NCBI RefSeq assembly: GCF_943193195.1
Contig: NZ_CALPDG010000025.1
Location: 1 to 54,192 of the forward strand
Length of the DNA stretch: 54,192 nt
Direction of reading: 5' to 3'
From: Mediterraneibacter agrestimuris
GTDB lineage: Bacteria > Bacillota > Clostridia > Lachnospirales > Lachnospiraceae
A program made the translations under genes and the position numbers. Below are positions 1-9,267 of this stretch, piece by piece (the first letter of the stretch is position 1; each line of letters begins with the position of its first letter). The notes under the pieces are model-generated. The model was not told the DNA's origin and did no database searches. It saw nothing but the letters and a program-made list of their open reading frames with translations.

Positions 1-1
1 G

Positions 2-76
2 GATGCATCAAGCCACCACGAAGTGGTTTTGCATGGCTTGATGCCTGTAACAGGAAGCCGAAGGCTGAACTGTTAC
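2..76. mobile_element. Right part of a MITE-like palindromic element, cut by window edge
   Basis: Two nested hairpins stand back to back. The first has 10-bp arms GCATCAAGCC (5-14) and GGCTTGATGC (35-44), with an inner ACCAC-GAA-GTGGT. The second is GTAACAG (47-53) paired with CTGTTAC (70-76), with an inner AGCC-GAA-GGCT. The 75 bases are identical to 38140-38214, where the whole element can be seen. The left end lies outside the window. The 8 bases after the right end are ATTTGTGC (77-84); if this copy transposed like its relatives, the same 8 bases should precede its left end upstream. Confidence 0.8.
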
Positions 77-217
77 ATTTGTGCAATCTGCTAGCAAAAA
101 AAATGCTGACGGGATATCAGGTATCAATATTATACAAAGGAATGGGGAAGATATATAATTTAAGGCATACAAAGAGCGCTCGTGTAAATCCAGAAAGGTG
201 TGAAAGGAAAACATTTC

Positions 218-1654
218 ATGAAGAGTAAAAGTATAAGCTATTATGTAAAATCACTGATTGGTCTGGTAATTATGTTCGGGTTTCGGTATCTGCCGCCAAT
301 CGGACCTCTGACGCCCCTTGGAATGCAGGTGACCGGAATTTTTATAGGATTGATTTATCTATGCTGTGTGGTTGATATTATCTGGCCCAGTATGGTTGGT
401 CTGATTGCATTGGGAATGTCGGATTATTGTACTGTAACAGAAGCAATCGCGGCGGGATTTGGAAGTGAGTTAGTCTGGATGATGCTGATTATACTGATAC
501 TTGCAGAAGGAATCAGTCAGAGCGGACTAGGTGAGATTCTGGCACGGTGGTTTATAACGAGAAAGGTATTGCGGAATCGCCCGATGTTATTCACTTTCGT
601 ATATATGGTGGTATTCGGAGTATGCTCCCTGCTGATTTCCTCCAATGCTTCAGTCATTCTTGCATGGGCTATCTTTTATAACATTGCTGACATGGCAGGT
701 TATAAGAAGGGAGAACGCTATAGCACCATGATGATCATAGGATGTTTCCTGTCTTGTATTATTTATGAAGGATTATTTGCATTCCAGAGCTGGTGGCTGG
801 TGCTTGCACAGACTTTTGAAGATATGACTGGATATGGCATCAATTATGTGACATATTTTATTCTTGGATTTATTATTGAGAGTCTCGTGAATCTTCTGTG
901 GCTTCTGGCAATGAAATTTGTATTCAAATGCGATTTTGATAAATTGAATGGAATCGATGTTGAAAAGCTGGAAGGTGAAGGCGATCTGAGATTAAATTTC
1001 CGGCACAAAATGTTATTCTTGTGTTTTGGACTGATCGTGGCATATGTACTTGTGACAATCGTACTTCCACCGGAGTGGCCGTTAGTTGCGTTGCTGAATA
1101 GAATCACGCAGGCAGGATGGTTTGCGCTTGTACTTGTACTGGCAATGGTTGTAAGACATGAGGATAAACCAGTGCTGGACTTTACAAAAGCTGCTTCAAC
1201 TGGATTGAGCTGGAGCATTTTGATGATGTGTGCGGCAATCATTCCGGCTGCCCGTGCTCTTACATCGGAAGGCACAGGGGTAACAGAGCTGTTGAGTAAT
1301 ATTTTGTCGCCGCTGTTTTCGGGAATGCACCCCGTTGTATTTCTTGCTGCAATTTTAATTTTACAAATGTTCTTGACTAATGTGGGAAGTAACATGGCAA
1401 CAGGAATTGTACTGATGACAGTTATCATTCCTTTTGTGGGAAATTATTATTTCTCGCCTTCCCTGGTTGGAATGATTATTATCTTTGTTGCAACAATGGG
1501 ATTTATTCTTCCGGGTTCATCAGGAATGGCTCCGTATTTGTACAGCAACAAGTGGATAGAAGTAAAGGAGATTTATAAATACGGTCTGGTCTACTGCCTG
1601 CTGTTCTTCCTCAGTGCGTTTCCTGTGTATCTGATTGCCAGCTTTATTGTTTAA
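218..1654 (+). CDS. DASS/SLC13-like anion permease
   Basis: A very hydrophobic protein of about 478 residues with roughly 11-12 membrane segments, read as a divalent-anion:sodium symporter (DASS/SLC13-like). Such carriers import di- or tricarboxylates. Family-like features are the two pore-loop style segments with SNAS in the first half and TNVGSNMATG in the second, and a C-terminal stretch GFILPGSSGMAPYLYSN. I chose the ATG at 218 because AAAGGAAA lies 8 bases upstream; a GTG at 200 in the same frame has no better site. It overlaps the convergent LysR gene by 11 bp at its end. Its position beside the 2.6-11 kb cluster suggests it imports that pathway's substrate, which is inference. The exact substrate cannot be read from sequence. 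Confidence 0.75.
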   Translation: MKSKSISYYVKSLIGLVIMFGFRYLPPIGPLTPLGMQVTGIFIGLIYLCCVVDIIWPSMVGLIALGMSDYCTVTEAIAAGFGSELVWMMLIILILAEGISQSGLGEILARWFITRKVLRNRPMLFTFVYMVVFGVCSLLISSNASVILAWAIFYNIADMAGYKKGERYSTMMIIGCFLSCIIYEGLFAFQSWWLVLAQTFEDMTGYGINYVTYFILGFIIESLVNLLWLLAMKFVFKCDFDKLNGIDVEKLEGEGDLRLNFRHKMLFLCFGLIVAYVLVTIVLPPEWPLVALLNRITQAGWFALVLVLAMVVRHEDKPVLDFTKAASTGLSWSILMMCAAIIPAARALTSEGTGVTELLSNILSPLFSGMHPVVFLAAILILQMFLTNVGSNMATGIVLMTVIIPFVGNYYFSPSLVGMIIIFVATMGFILPGSSGMAPYLYSNKWIEVKEIYKYGLVYCLLFFLSAFPVYLIASFIV

Positions 1655-2561
1655 GAGAAGAAAAGAAGTTGCGGATTTCCTGCATAAGCAAGGTTTCCTG
1701 AATACTCAGTCTGGAAGTGACGTCACACATCATAAAGATTGTCAGCGTATTATCAAATCCGGTAACGTCGAGCATTTTCAGTTTTCCGTTTCGTATCAGA
1801 GGGTCCTGTTCTAAAGTAAGGGTGGGGGTGATGATTACCTTGTCGGGGCTGTCGGCAAGAATTTGTTTGGTTACTTCCAGATTGTTGAGCACTGTAAAAG
1901 TACTAAAACTGTGAAGAATATGTCCGATGGGTTTATCCTGCGGACTGGGGTAGTTATGGGTCAGAAGAAGATGCATATTCATGATTTCGCTGATATCCAC
2001 GGCATTTTTTGCGGCAAGTTCTGACTGTGAAGAGACAAGAACACAAAAGTGATCGTTGCAAAGAGGTTCTGCATATACCTTACCATTCTGCAGAGCAGCA
2101 GCGCTGAGATTGCTGGAAGATTCTGCGGCGATAATGATGCTGGCAAGGTGGGAGGCAATACAGTTCTGTAAATCTTCATAGCCCACTTCATAGACATGGA
2201 GATGTGTCTGACTGTGTTGTTTGGACCAGATGCCGGTGAGATAGCGGGAAAGTGCATTTGTAGCGGCAGGAAAGACACCAAGGTTGATTATCCGGCGCTG
2301 CTGTCCTTCATCAGAACTGAGGAAATGAAGTTCATCATTTTTGGTGAGGATATCTTTCATGATCAGGATTGCCTGCTCACCTTCGACAGTCAGAGAAACC
2401 CCTTTGTTGGTACGGTAAAATAGCTTGATATTAAGTTCTGCTTCAATGGAATTAATGATTGCGCTAAGTCCGGTCTGACTGATATACAGCTTTTTGGCAG
2501 CAGTGGAAATAGATTTATGTTTTGCAACTTCAACCAGATAATTTAAATGTTCTATACGCAT
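1644..2561 (-). CDS. LysR family transcriptional regulator
   Basis: A 305-residue LysR-type regulator. The N-terminal winged helix (residues about 1-60) has the classic pattern MRIEHLNYLVEVAKHKSIS..AAKKLYISQTGLSAIINSIE, followed by a periplasmic-binding-like effector domain. The start ATG at 2561 is preceded by GAGG on the minus strand. It is divergent from the PrpD-family gene at 2629, with only 67 bp between the starts, the usual layout for a LysR regulator of the divergent operon. It converges with and overlaps the permease by 11 bp. The effector is presumably a cluster substrate or intermediate; that is inferred from position only. Confidence 0.9.
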   Translation of the reverse strand: MRIEHLNYLVEVAKHKSISTAAKKLYISQTGLSAIINSIEAELNIKLFYRTNKGVSLTVEGEQAILIMKDILTKNDELHFLSSDEGQQRRIINLGVFPAATNALSRYLTGIWSKQHSQTHLHVYEVGYEDLQNCIASHLASIIIAAESSSNLSAAALQNGKVYAEPLCNDHFCVLVSSQSELAAKNAVDISEIMNMHLLLTHNYPSPQDKPIGHILHSFSTFTVLNNLEVTKQILADSPDKVIITPTLTLEQDPLIRNGKLKMLDVTGFDNTLTIFMMCDVTSRLSIQETLLMQEIRNFFSSLKQ

Positions 2562-2628
2562 AGCAGTACCTCATAATTAGTTGGGTTATTAAAAAGTAAA
2601 ATAATAAGTAATGAAAAGGAGAAGAAAA

Positions 2629-4014
2629 ATGAAACAATATACAAAAATTATAGCAGACTATTTATCAAACCTCAAGTATGAAGATATTCCGGCGGAAGTC
2701 ATTGAACGAGCAAAACTGGTGACTTTACATACTGTCGGGGCGGCTATATCTGCGGTTAAGACGGAAGCGGGAAAAAATATCATTGACGTTGCCAAAACAC
2801 TTGGAGAAGGCGGCAAGGAAGCGACTATTATCGGGGATGGAAGCAAGGTAAGCGTTGGAAATGCAGTTCTGGCAAGCGGAACACTGGCAGACCTTCTTGA
2901 CTGGGAGGACTGCAGTTGGACAGGACATCCGTCGGCGGGTGCAGTTCCGACAGGTCTGGCAGTGGCAGAGGCTTATCATAAAAGCGGTAAAGATTATTTG
3001 ACAGCATTGGTTGGAGGATACGATGTATATCAGAGAATCGCAATGGCGGTGCAGCCGTCTCCACAGCGTTTTGAAGAGGGATGGGGACTTCACTGCTGGC
3101 AGATTTTTGCTCCGGCTTCTGTAACAGGCAAGCTGTTAGGCATCAAGGGTGATAAAATGAACCAGCTTCTTGGCGCCGCAGGGCATATGACACCAGTTGC
3201 GATCAATCTGATCCATTCCAGTTTCAGTGATTTTTATCACTATACACATGGTCTGACTGCACAATCCGCAGTAGAGTGTGCAATGATTACTGAAAAGGGT
3301 ATTTCTACTCTGATGGGAGTGTTGGAAGAAGATACAGGCTACTATTTCGGAGTATCTGATCAATGCGATTGGGACTGGTATGATAAGGATCTTGGCAAGA
3401 GATACATGATCATGGAACTTATGCTTAAGAACTGGCCGGTAAATATGTGGATTCAGACACCGATGGATATGATTCATTCCATTATGACAAAGAACAATAT
3501 TGATGTAGATAAGATTCAGCTGATTGAGGTATCTCCGTATATTCCAGAACGAAGTGAGGACAGCCCGGCAGATGGATATGACTCATTGGTTGCGGCACAG
3601 TTCAGTATTCCATTTTGCATGGCAATGTACTTAAAGGGACCGGAAGTAGGAACAGAATGGCTGGATGAGAAATATTTAAGAGATCCAGAAATTCTGAAAA
3701 TGGCTGCAAAGGTAAAAGGTGTGGGTGAGACATCCCTTATCAGCCATAACTTTGATATATTCCAGCAGGGTTCCTATCCGTCTTATACCATGAAGGTGAC
3801 AATGGAAGATGGAACTGTATATGATGAGGCTGTTCAATTCCCGAAAGGACATCCGCAGAATCCATACACAAGAGAAGAATGCATTGATTGTTTTAAACTT
3901 GCAACAAAGGGATTAATGAGCGAAGAAAAACAGGACGCTCTGTGTGATTTCATTTTGAATAAACTGGAAGATGTAAAGGATATGACAGAAATAAGCAAAT
4001 ATATCACATTATAA
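2629..4014 (+). CDS. MmgE/PrpD family protein
   Basis: About 461 residues, with the MmgE/PrpD fold visible from an all-helical N-terminal half (LSNLKYEDIPAEVIERAKLVTLHTVG) and the signature DWEDCSWTGHPSAGAVPTGLAVAE near residue 95. The family includes 2-methylcitrate dehydratase, cis-aconitate decarboxylase and iminodisuccinate epimerase, so it acts on carboxylate substrates by proton abstraction. The start at 2629 is preferred over the in-frame ATG at 2611 because the latter contains the AAAGGAG ribosome site itself. It is first in the rightward operon, 16 bp before the next start. Methylcitrate synthase and lyase are absent nearby, so a propionate role is unlikely. Confidence 0.85.
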   Translation: MKQYTKIIADYLSNLKYEDIPAEVIERAKLVTLHTVGAAISAVKTEAGKNIIDVAKTLGEGGKEATIIGDGSKVSVGNAVLASGTLADLLDWEDCSWTGHPSAGAVPTGLAVAEAYHKSGKDYLTALVGGYDVYQRIAMAVQPSPQRFEEGWGLHCWQIFAPASVTGKLLGIKGDKMNQLLGAAGHMTPVAINLIHSSFSDFYHYTHGLTAQSAVECAMITEKGISTLMGVLEEDTGYYFGVSDQCDWDWYDKDLGKRYMIMELMLKNWPVNMWIQTPMDMIHSIMTKNNIDVDKIQLIEVSPYIPERSEDSPADGYDSLVAAQFSIPFCMAMYLKGPEVGTEWLDEKYLRDPEILKMAAKVKGVGETSLISHNFDIFQQGSYPSYTMKVTMEDGTVYDEAVQFPKGHPQNPYTREECIDCFKLATKGLMSEEKQDALCDFILNKLEDVKDMTEISKYITL

Positions 4015-4030
4015 TTCAGAGGTGGGAACT

Positions 4031-5098
4031 ATGGTTAAGAATATTACAGTAATTGGCGGCGGCTCTACAGGGCATGCCGCTGCCGCACATCTGACAGGCA
4101 AAGGTTTTTCTGTTACATTGTGCGATAATGAAAATTTTAAAGAAGAACTGGATGCAGTGAAGGAGGAAGGCGGAGTAATGTTACGGGGCCGCGCAGGAAG
4201 AGGAATTTTTCCTGTTGCTTGTGTGACACATGATTTTAAGGAAGCGGTAGAGAGCGCTGAATTATTATTCATTTGTGTACCGGCAGCCAGACATCAGGAA
4301 ATTGCAGAACGAATTGCGCCTTATATGAGAGAAGAGCAGAGTGTTCTGATCCTGCCGGGGAATCTTGCTTCCTTTATTTTCAGAGATGTATTTCAGAAAA
4401 ATCATGTACCAGAAAGTGTGATCATAGCGGAAATGGAAGGGAATTTGTGTCCGTGCAGACTGACAGCGCCGGCAGAAGTGACAATAGGACTTCCTATCCG
4501 CGCAAAGAAAATTGCTGCACTTCCGGGAAGTAAAACAACAGAATTCATGGAGAGAAATAAAGGTGTTCTGGATTTTGTTGCAAATAAACATGTATTAGAG
4601 GGTGCACTTTTGTCTGATAACTATGTGCTGCACATTGGAACCACACTTCTTGCATCCAGCACGGTAGATTCTATGGGTGAGGACTTTATTTTGTTTCAGC
4701 ATGGTTTGACAGATTATGCAGTACATTGTACTGAAGCGATCAGACAGGAGAGAATTCGTTTGTTGACAGCATTTGGTCTGGAAGAGAGGGATTCTGCAAC
4801 AGAGTTTTTTGAAGAACTTAGAGATTGGAAAAATCATCCGGAATATTCCGTATTCAGAACATTGAAGGGACCGGACAGTCTTCAGCACCGTTATATAGAG
4901 GAGGATGCAGTGGCATGTGCTTCTATGGCACTGTCCTGCGCAGAGCGTTTGGGAATTGAGATGCCGGTATTAAGATCTGTAATTACACTGGCGTCAGCAG
5001 TAAATAAAAGAGATTATTATGCAGAAGGACGTACTTTAAAGAACTCTGGATTTGCATCAGAACTTTCTATGGAAGAGATTGTTTCTAAGATTAGTTAG
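4031..5098 (+). CDS. NAD(P)-dependent octopine/nopaline dehydrogenase family protein
   Basis: About 355 residues. The N-terminal Rossmann domain begins VKNITVIGGGSTGHAAAAHL (dinucleotide loop GGGSTG), and the second half is helical with the opine-dehydrogenase-like segment VLHIGTTLLASS around residue 200. Known members reductively join an amino acid and a 2-oxoacid, or run the reverse oxidation; some relatives act as ketopantoate-reductase-like enzymes. The start ATG at 4031 follows AGAGGTGGG; an in-frame GTG at 4022 falls inside that ribosome site. Colocation with an ornithine-cyclodeaminase-like and a PrpD-like protein fits an imino- or amino-dicarboxylate pathway, but the substrate is unknown. 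Confidence 0.8.
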   Translation: MVKNITVIGGGSTGHAAAAHLTGKGFSVTLCDNENFKEELDAVKEEGGVMLRGRAGRGIFPVACVTHDFKEAVESAELLFICVPAARHQEIAERIAPYMREEQSVLILPGNLASFIFRDVFQKNHVPESVIIAEMEGNLCPCRLTAPAEVTIGLPIRAKKIAALPGSKTTEFMERNKGVLDFVANKHVLEGALLSDNYVLHIGTTLLASSTVDSMGEDFILFQHGLTDYAVHCTEAIRQERIRLLTAFGLEERDSATEFFEELRDWKNHPEYSVFRTLKGPDSLQHRYIEEDAVACASMALSCAERLGIEMPVLRSVITLASAVNKRDYYAEGRTLKNSGFASELSMEEIVSKIS

Positions 5099-5109
5099 GA
5101 GGGATTGGA

Positions 5110-5832
5110 ATGTTATATAATTGGAGAGCAATGATCGGTGTGATCGCGCCGACAACAGGTGTGGCAATAGAGACGGATTTTCACAGATTTGTACCGGAAG
5201 GAGTGGCTGTAGTAACAAACAGAATCCCATTTTCCGGCAATCCCACACCAGAGGAACTAATGGATATGGTAGATTGTCTGGAAGATTCGGCACGTATTTT
5301 TGCTGATAATCTTCCGTTTGATGTTATCACTTTCGGATGTACTTCGGGAAGTCTTGTCGGCGGAACAGGATTTGACCAGAAATGTATTGAAAGAATTGAG
5401 CAGACATGCGGTTATCCGGGATTGACAACAAGTACTTCTCTTTTAGATGCATTCCGGGCTCTGGGGGTATCCAGTACTGCTGTTGTGACACCATATCCAG
5501 ATGAAACAAATGTGCTGGAGAAAAAGTTTCTGGAGGATAATGGAATTCATGTAACGGTAATTCGGGGAATGACTTCAGAACGCTGCACACTGGATGAATT
5601 AAGTGACAGACCTTATGATATTTATCAGCATGTAAAAACATTGGATTTGACAGGAGCGGAGAGTATTTTTATTAGTTGCACGGGAATGAATGCACTGGAT
5701 ATTATTTCTACGATCGAAACAGATTTCGGACTTCCGGTACTTACAAGCAATCAGGTAACGTTGTGGGGCGCCTTGAGAAAAGCAAGAGTAGGAGATAAGA
5801 TTCCGTATCTTGGCAAATTGTTTACAATTTAG
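5110..5832 (+). CDS. Asp/Glu racemase superfamily protein (maleate isomerase / arylmalonate decarboxylase type)
   Basis: 240 residues. Two cysteine motifs sit where this superfamily carries its catalytic pair: FGCTSGS near residue 77 and SCTGMN near residue 190. The opening IGVIAPTTGVAIETDF resembles maleate cis-trans isomerases and arylmalonate decarboxylases rather than ordinary aspartate racemases. Such enzymes act by cysteine-based proton or addition chemistry on a dicarboxylate. AGGAGGG lies just before the ATG, and the gene is 11 bp after its upstream neighbour, so it is translated as part of the operon. Maleate isomerisation to fumarate is one plausible role; racemisation of an amino or hydroxy acid is another. 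Confidence 0.8.
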   Translation: MLYNWRAMIGVIAPTTGVAIETDFHRFVPEGVAVVTNRIPFSGNPTPEELMDMVDCLEDSARIFADNLPFDVITFGCTSGSLVGGTGFDQKCIERIEQTCGYPGLTTSTSLLDAFRALGVSSTAVVTPYPDETNVLEKKFLEDNGIHVTVIRGMTSERCTLDELSDRPYDIYQHVKTLDLTGAESIFISCTGMNALDIISTIETDFGLPVLTSNQVTLWGALRKARVGDKIPYLGKLFTI

Positions 5833-5847
5833 TGTTGGAGGATAGAT

Positions 5848-8007
5848 ATGCCAGATATAAATAAGTTGACAAAGGCAAAAATCCCGTGTGAGGGAAATGG
5901 GATAGAGATAAAACGAACATTATGTGATATCTGCTGCCCGGGAATGCATTGTGGAGTTGACGCATATGTAAAGGACGGCAAGATTATTAAACTGGAAGGT
6001 ACGAAGGAACATCCGAGAAGTCATGGTCTGCTCTGTACAAAAGGAGCAGCCGGCCGCCAGTATGTATACAGAGAAGACAGAATTAAAACCCCGCTTCGCC
6101 GTGTCGGTGAGCGGGGGGAAGGAAAGTTTGAACCGATTACATGGGATGAAGCATACCGGATCGTAGCCGATGAGCTTTTGAAGGTAAAGAAAGAGTACGG
6201 AGCAGACAGTGTGGCTTTTTTCTCAGGATATACAAAATGGTATCGTCAGTATCTGCACAGGTTTGCATATTCTTTTGGAAGCATCAATTACGGAACCGAA
6301 TGCAGCACTTGCTTTAAAGCCAGTGAGATGGCATGGGAAGCAACAGTTGGGTTGAATTCGGATCCGGATATGGAAAATTCAAATGTAATTCTGGGGTTTG
6401 CATTGAATGGATTTCATTCAAGGTATCTTGTAGCGCCCAGATTACTTCGTCTAAAAGAGCAGGGGAAGAAATTTATTATTATAGACCCAAGGAAAACTCC
6501 GGCAACACAAAAACTTGCGGATATTCACCTGCAGATCAAGCCGGGAACAGACGGAGCTCTTGCACTGGGGATGGCGAATCTTATCATAGAGAATGACTGG
6601 CATGACAAAGAATATATTGAGAAGTATACATATGGGTTTGAAGAATATGCAGAATATGTCAGGCAATTTACATTAGAGCGTACTGCGGAAATCACGGGCT
6701 TAAGAAAAGAGGATATCTATGAAGCAGCCAAAATGTATGCGACAAACGGACCGGCGTCTATTACAGAGACTTCCTGTTCTCTGACACACCATATTAATGG
6801 TTTTCAGAATTATCGTGCAATGATCTGTCTGAATGGTCTGACTGGAAACTTTGACAGACCCGGCGGTCAGATTCCAGAAAAGTCAACGTTCTATGACATG
6901 CCGGCAGGATACAATATGTATGAGCATGAGTACTATCTGGACGTTCAGCCGGATAGAAAGTCAAAAGCAATCGGATGTACCAAGTATCCATTGTGGAGCA
7001 AGTTTATGGATGAATTCCAGGCAATGGATATGTCACGCCAGATTCTGGAGGGAACTCCATATCCAATTAAAGCTTTATATGGTGCAGGTATGAATGCAAA
7101 GATGTTCCCGGATACGCAGAAAATGTATGAAGCATTGAAGAGTTTGGATTTCTTCGTAGATGTAGATTTGTTTATGACGGACACTGCCAAATATGCGAAT
7201 ATCGTACTTCCGGCATGTACCTCCTACGAACGAGGGGAATTCAAAGCATATATTGGCGGGTATGCAACATTTACAAAGCCGGTCATTGAACCTCTCTATG
7301 AGTCTAAGAGTGATGTACAGATTCTGAAAGAGCTGGCTGATGTGATGGATCTGGATGATAAGCTGCTGCGAGAAGGCTACGAAGCTGAAATTAATTATAT
7401 GATTCGTGACTTAAGCATTACGATAGAAGATATGAAGGCAAGCGATCTGCCGATTAAAGTGCCGGAGGCAAGAGATGTCGTGCCAGGAGAGTTCACAAAG
7501 AACGGAATGAATACTGCAAGCGGAAAATTTGAATTTTATTCTAATTATATTGCAGAGTTTAAAGACCGTGGTTTAAATCCGATTCCGACCTATTGTCCGA
7601 CGCTGGATGATGAGGGCATGGATGAACGGGAATATCCCTATATTTTAGTCACTGGATCTCGTATACCTAATGCCATTCATTCCAGACTGCATAATGTGCC
7701 ATGGACGAGAAGCTTAAGACCGGAGCCAATGGTTGACATTAATATAGAGGACGCAAAGGAACTAGGGGTTGAAAAGGGAGACTGGGTGGAAATTGCAACG
7801 ATTACAGGTGAGATTCGGGTGAAGGTAAATCCATCTGTAAAAATCAGAAAAGGTGATGTGCAGATGTACCATGGTTACGGAGAAGCAAATGCAAACGATT
7901 TGATTGGAAGTACGCACACAGATCCTTATAGTGGGTATCCAGGTTTCAAGTCCAGCAGGTGCAGACTGACACCGGTAAAGAAGCAGGGGGCGGAATATGA
8001 AATGTAA
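5848..8007 (+). CDS. Molybdopterin-dependent oxidoreductase (bis-MGD, DMSO reductase family)
   Basis: 719 residues. N-terminal [4Fe-4S] ligands appear as C26, C29 or C30, C35 and C63 (LCDICCPGMHC then LLCTKG), followed by the Mo/W bis-MGD core (WDEAYRIVADELLKV; FFSGYTKW; IIIDPRKTPATQKLADIHLQIKPGTDGALALGMANLI). A C-terminal dinucleotide-binding domain contains TGSRIPNAIHSRLHNVP. Cysteines 152 and 155 lie where a Mo or W ligand is often found, but I cannot assign it. There is no twin-arginine signal, so the protein is probably cytoplasmic. It overlaps the FAD gene by 11 bp and is followed by a ferredoxin, which reads as a three-subunit redox enzyme. Substrate unknown; hydratase, dehydroxylase or reductase chemistry are all possible in this family. 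Confidence 0.9.
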   Translation: MPDINKLTKAKIPCEGNGIEIKRTLCDICCPGMHCGVDAYVKDGKIIKLEGTKEHPRSHGLLCTKGAAGRQYVYREDRIKTPLRRVGERGEGKFEPITWDEAYRIVADELLKVKKEYGADSVAFFSGYTKWYRQYLHRFAYSFGSINYGTECSTCFKASEMAWEATVGLNSDPDMENSNVILGFALNGFHSRYLVAPRLLRLKEQGKKFIIIDPRKTPATQKLADIHLQIKPGTDGALALGMANLIIENDWHDKEYIEKYTYGFEEYAEYVRQFTLERTAEITGLRKEDIYEAAKMYATNGPASITETSCSLTHHINGFQNYRAMICLNGLTGNFDRPGGQIPEKSTFYDMPAGYNMYEHEYYLDVQPDRKSKAIGCTKYPLWSKFMDEFQAMDMSRQILEGTPYPIKALYGAGMNAKMFPDTQKMYEALKSLDFFVDVDLFMTDTAKYANIVLPACTSYERGEFKAYIGGYATFTKPVIEPLYESKSDVQILKELADVMDLDDKLLREGYEAEINYMIRDLSITIEDMKASDLPIKVPEARDVVPGEFTKNGMNTASGKFEFYSNYIAEFKDRGLNPIPTYCPTLDDEGMDEREYPYILVTGSRIPNAIHSRLHNVPWTRSLRPEPMVDINIEDAKELGVEKGDWVEIATITGEIRVKVNPSVKIRKGDVQMYHGYGEANANDLIGSTHTDPYSGYPGFKSSRCRLTPVKKQGAEYEM

Positions 8008-9265
8008 AACAGCAGTCGTGGGCTTTGGATGCGCTGGATATCATGCGGTAAAGGCGATGCGGGAACACGGTTATCAAGGTGAGATTGATGTATATACAGA
8101 TACTGCATGGTCTCCGGGGAATCCGATGCTGACTACATATTATATACATGGAAAGATCAGCAAAGCGGGAACTTGTCCTTTTGGGACAATGGAAGAGATT
8201 CAAAAACAGTTTGATTTCCGGGTGATTTCTAAAGCGGTGGATAAGGTTCTTTCAGAAGAAAAAAGAGTTCGTTTGAAAGACGGTACACTTCAAAACTATG
8301 ACCAGATTCTGATTTCCACAGGAGCCAGTGCATTTATACCGCCGATTCCGGGAACGCATGGGAAAAATGTCTTTTCTATGCGTACAATGGATGACGCGGA
8401 AATGGTGAAGCAGGTGTTGGAGACAGAAGAAATTAGGAGTGCGGTTGTCGTAGGAGCATCTATGGTAGGTATTAAACTGGTAGAACTTTTTCATGCCAGA
8501 GGGATTCACTGCACATTAGTTGATATGGCTCCTTACATTTTTCCGGTTGCAGCAGTACCACAGATTGCCTGTGAAATAGAAAGACGTTTGAAAAATATGG
8601 GAGTAGAACTGGCATTTTCTAAAGCGATGCAGGCAGTGGAAGATGAAAATGGCAAGAAAAAAGTGGTGTTTGCAGATGGACAGACGATCTCCTGCGATAT
8701 GGTGATGATGTGTATCGGAACACGTGCAAATACACAGGTGGCGGACGAAAAGATTTATATAAACAAGGGGATTGTCGCAGACAATTTTATGAGGACCAAT
8801 ATGCCGGATATTTATTGTGCCGGAGACTGCAGTGAAGGAATGAATCTGCAAAGCGGGCATACACAGATTATCGGTATTTGGGACAACGCCGCACGTCAGG
8901 GGGCTGCAGCCGGCGCTAATATGGCGGGTGCGGAAACTGTTTATCACGGAAATATGCTTCACAATATTACACATTTTATGGGGATGGATTTTATCGGATA
9001 CGGAGATGTAAGAAGCGAAGGCGAAGAGTTTGAATATGAAAATAAAGAAAAGGGACAGTACTTTGCTGTCCGTGTAAAAGATGGTGTTCCGGTGTGCATG
9101 AATTTTCTGGATTCTTACGGAGCAAGCGGCGTTCTCAAATCTTATATGCTTAAGAAAATGACTGGAAGCCGGGATAGTCTGAGTCCGGTTGCACGTGTGA
9201 GACTGAAAGCAGAGGGGATTCCGGAGAAATTGATTAATCTTTTGATGAAAGAAAAGGAGAACTGA
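7997..9265 (+). CDS. FAD-dependent NAD(P)H oxidoreductase
   Basis: 422 residues with a standard pyridine-nucleotide-disulfide-oxidoreductase layout: an FAD Rossmann motif in AVVGFGCAGYHA (residues 6-17), the ATG-like motif ISTGASAFIPPIPG, a second Rossmann motif for NAD(P)H in AVVVGASMVGIKLVE near residue 155, and the FAD-closing motif IYCAGDCSE near residue 275. It lacks an obvious CxxxxC redox disulfide, so it resembles ferredoxin or rubredoxin reductases more than thioredoxin reductases. Its start lies inside the end of the molybdoenzyme gene and the ferredoxin begins 2 bp after its stop. It probably passes electrons between NAD(P)H, the ferredoxin and the molybdenum subunit; the direction is unknown. 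Confidence 0.88.
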   Translation: MKCKTAVVGFGCAGYHAVKAMREHGYQGEIDVYTDTAWSPGNPMLTTYYIHGKISKAGTCPFGTMEEIQKQFDFRVISKAVDKVLSEEKRVRLKDGTLQNYDQILISTGASAFIPPIPGTHGKNVFSMRTMDDAEMVKQVLETEEIRSAVVVGASMVGIKLVELFHARGIHCTLVDMAPYIFPVAAVPQIACEIERRLKNMGVELAFSKAMQAVEDENGKKKVVFADGQTISCDMVMMCIGTRANTQVADEKIYINKGIVADNFMRTNMPDIYCAGDCSEGMNLQSGHTQIIGIWDNAARQGAAAGANMAGAETVYHGNMLHNITHFMGMDFIGYGDVRSEGEEFEYENKEKGQYFAVRVKDGVPVCMNFLDSYGASGVLKSYMLKKMTGSRDSLSPVARVRLKAEGIPEKLINLLMKEKEN

Positions 9266-9267
9266 CA

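Noticed and set aside
2-76. CRISPR-like reading of the repeated palindromes
   Set aside because: Copies are dispersed between genes, not regularly spaced with unique spacers, and no cas genes are present.
8-214. Open frame on the minus strand at the left edge
   Set aside because: It runs through the palindromic element, has no ribosome site and no family features.
2611-2628. ATG at 2611 as the start of the PrpD-family gene
   Set aside because: It lies on the ribosome-binding sequence of the ATG at 2629 and would add a basic stretch not seen in the family.
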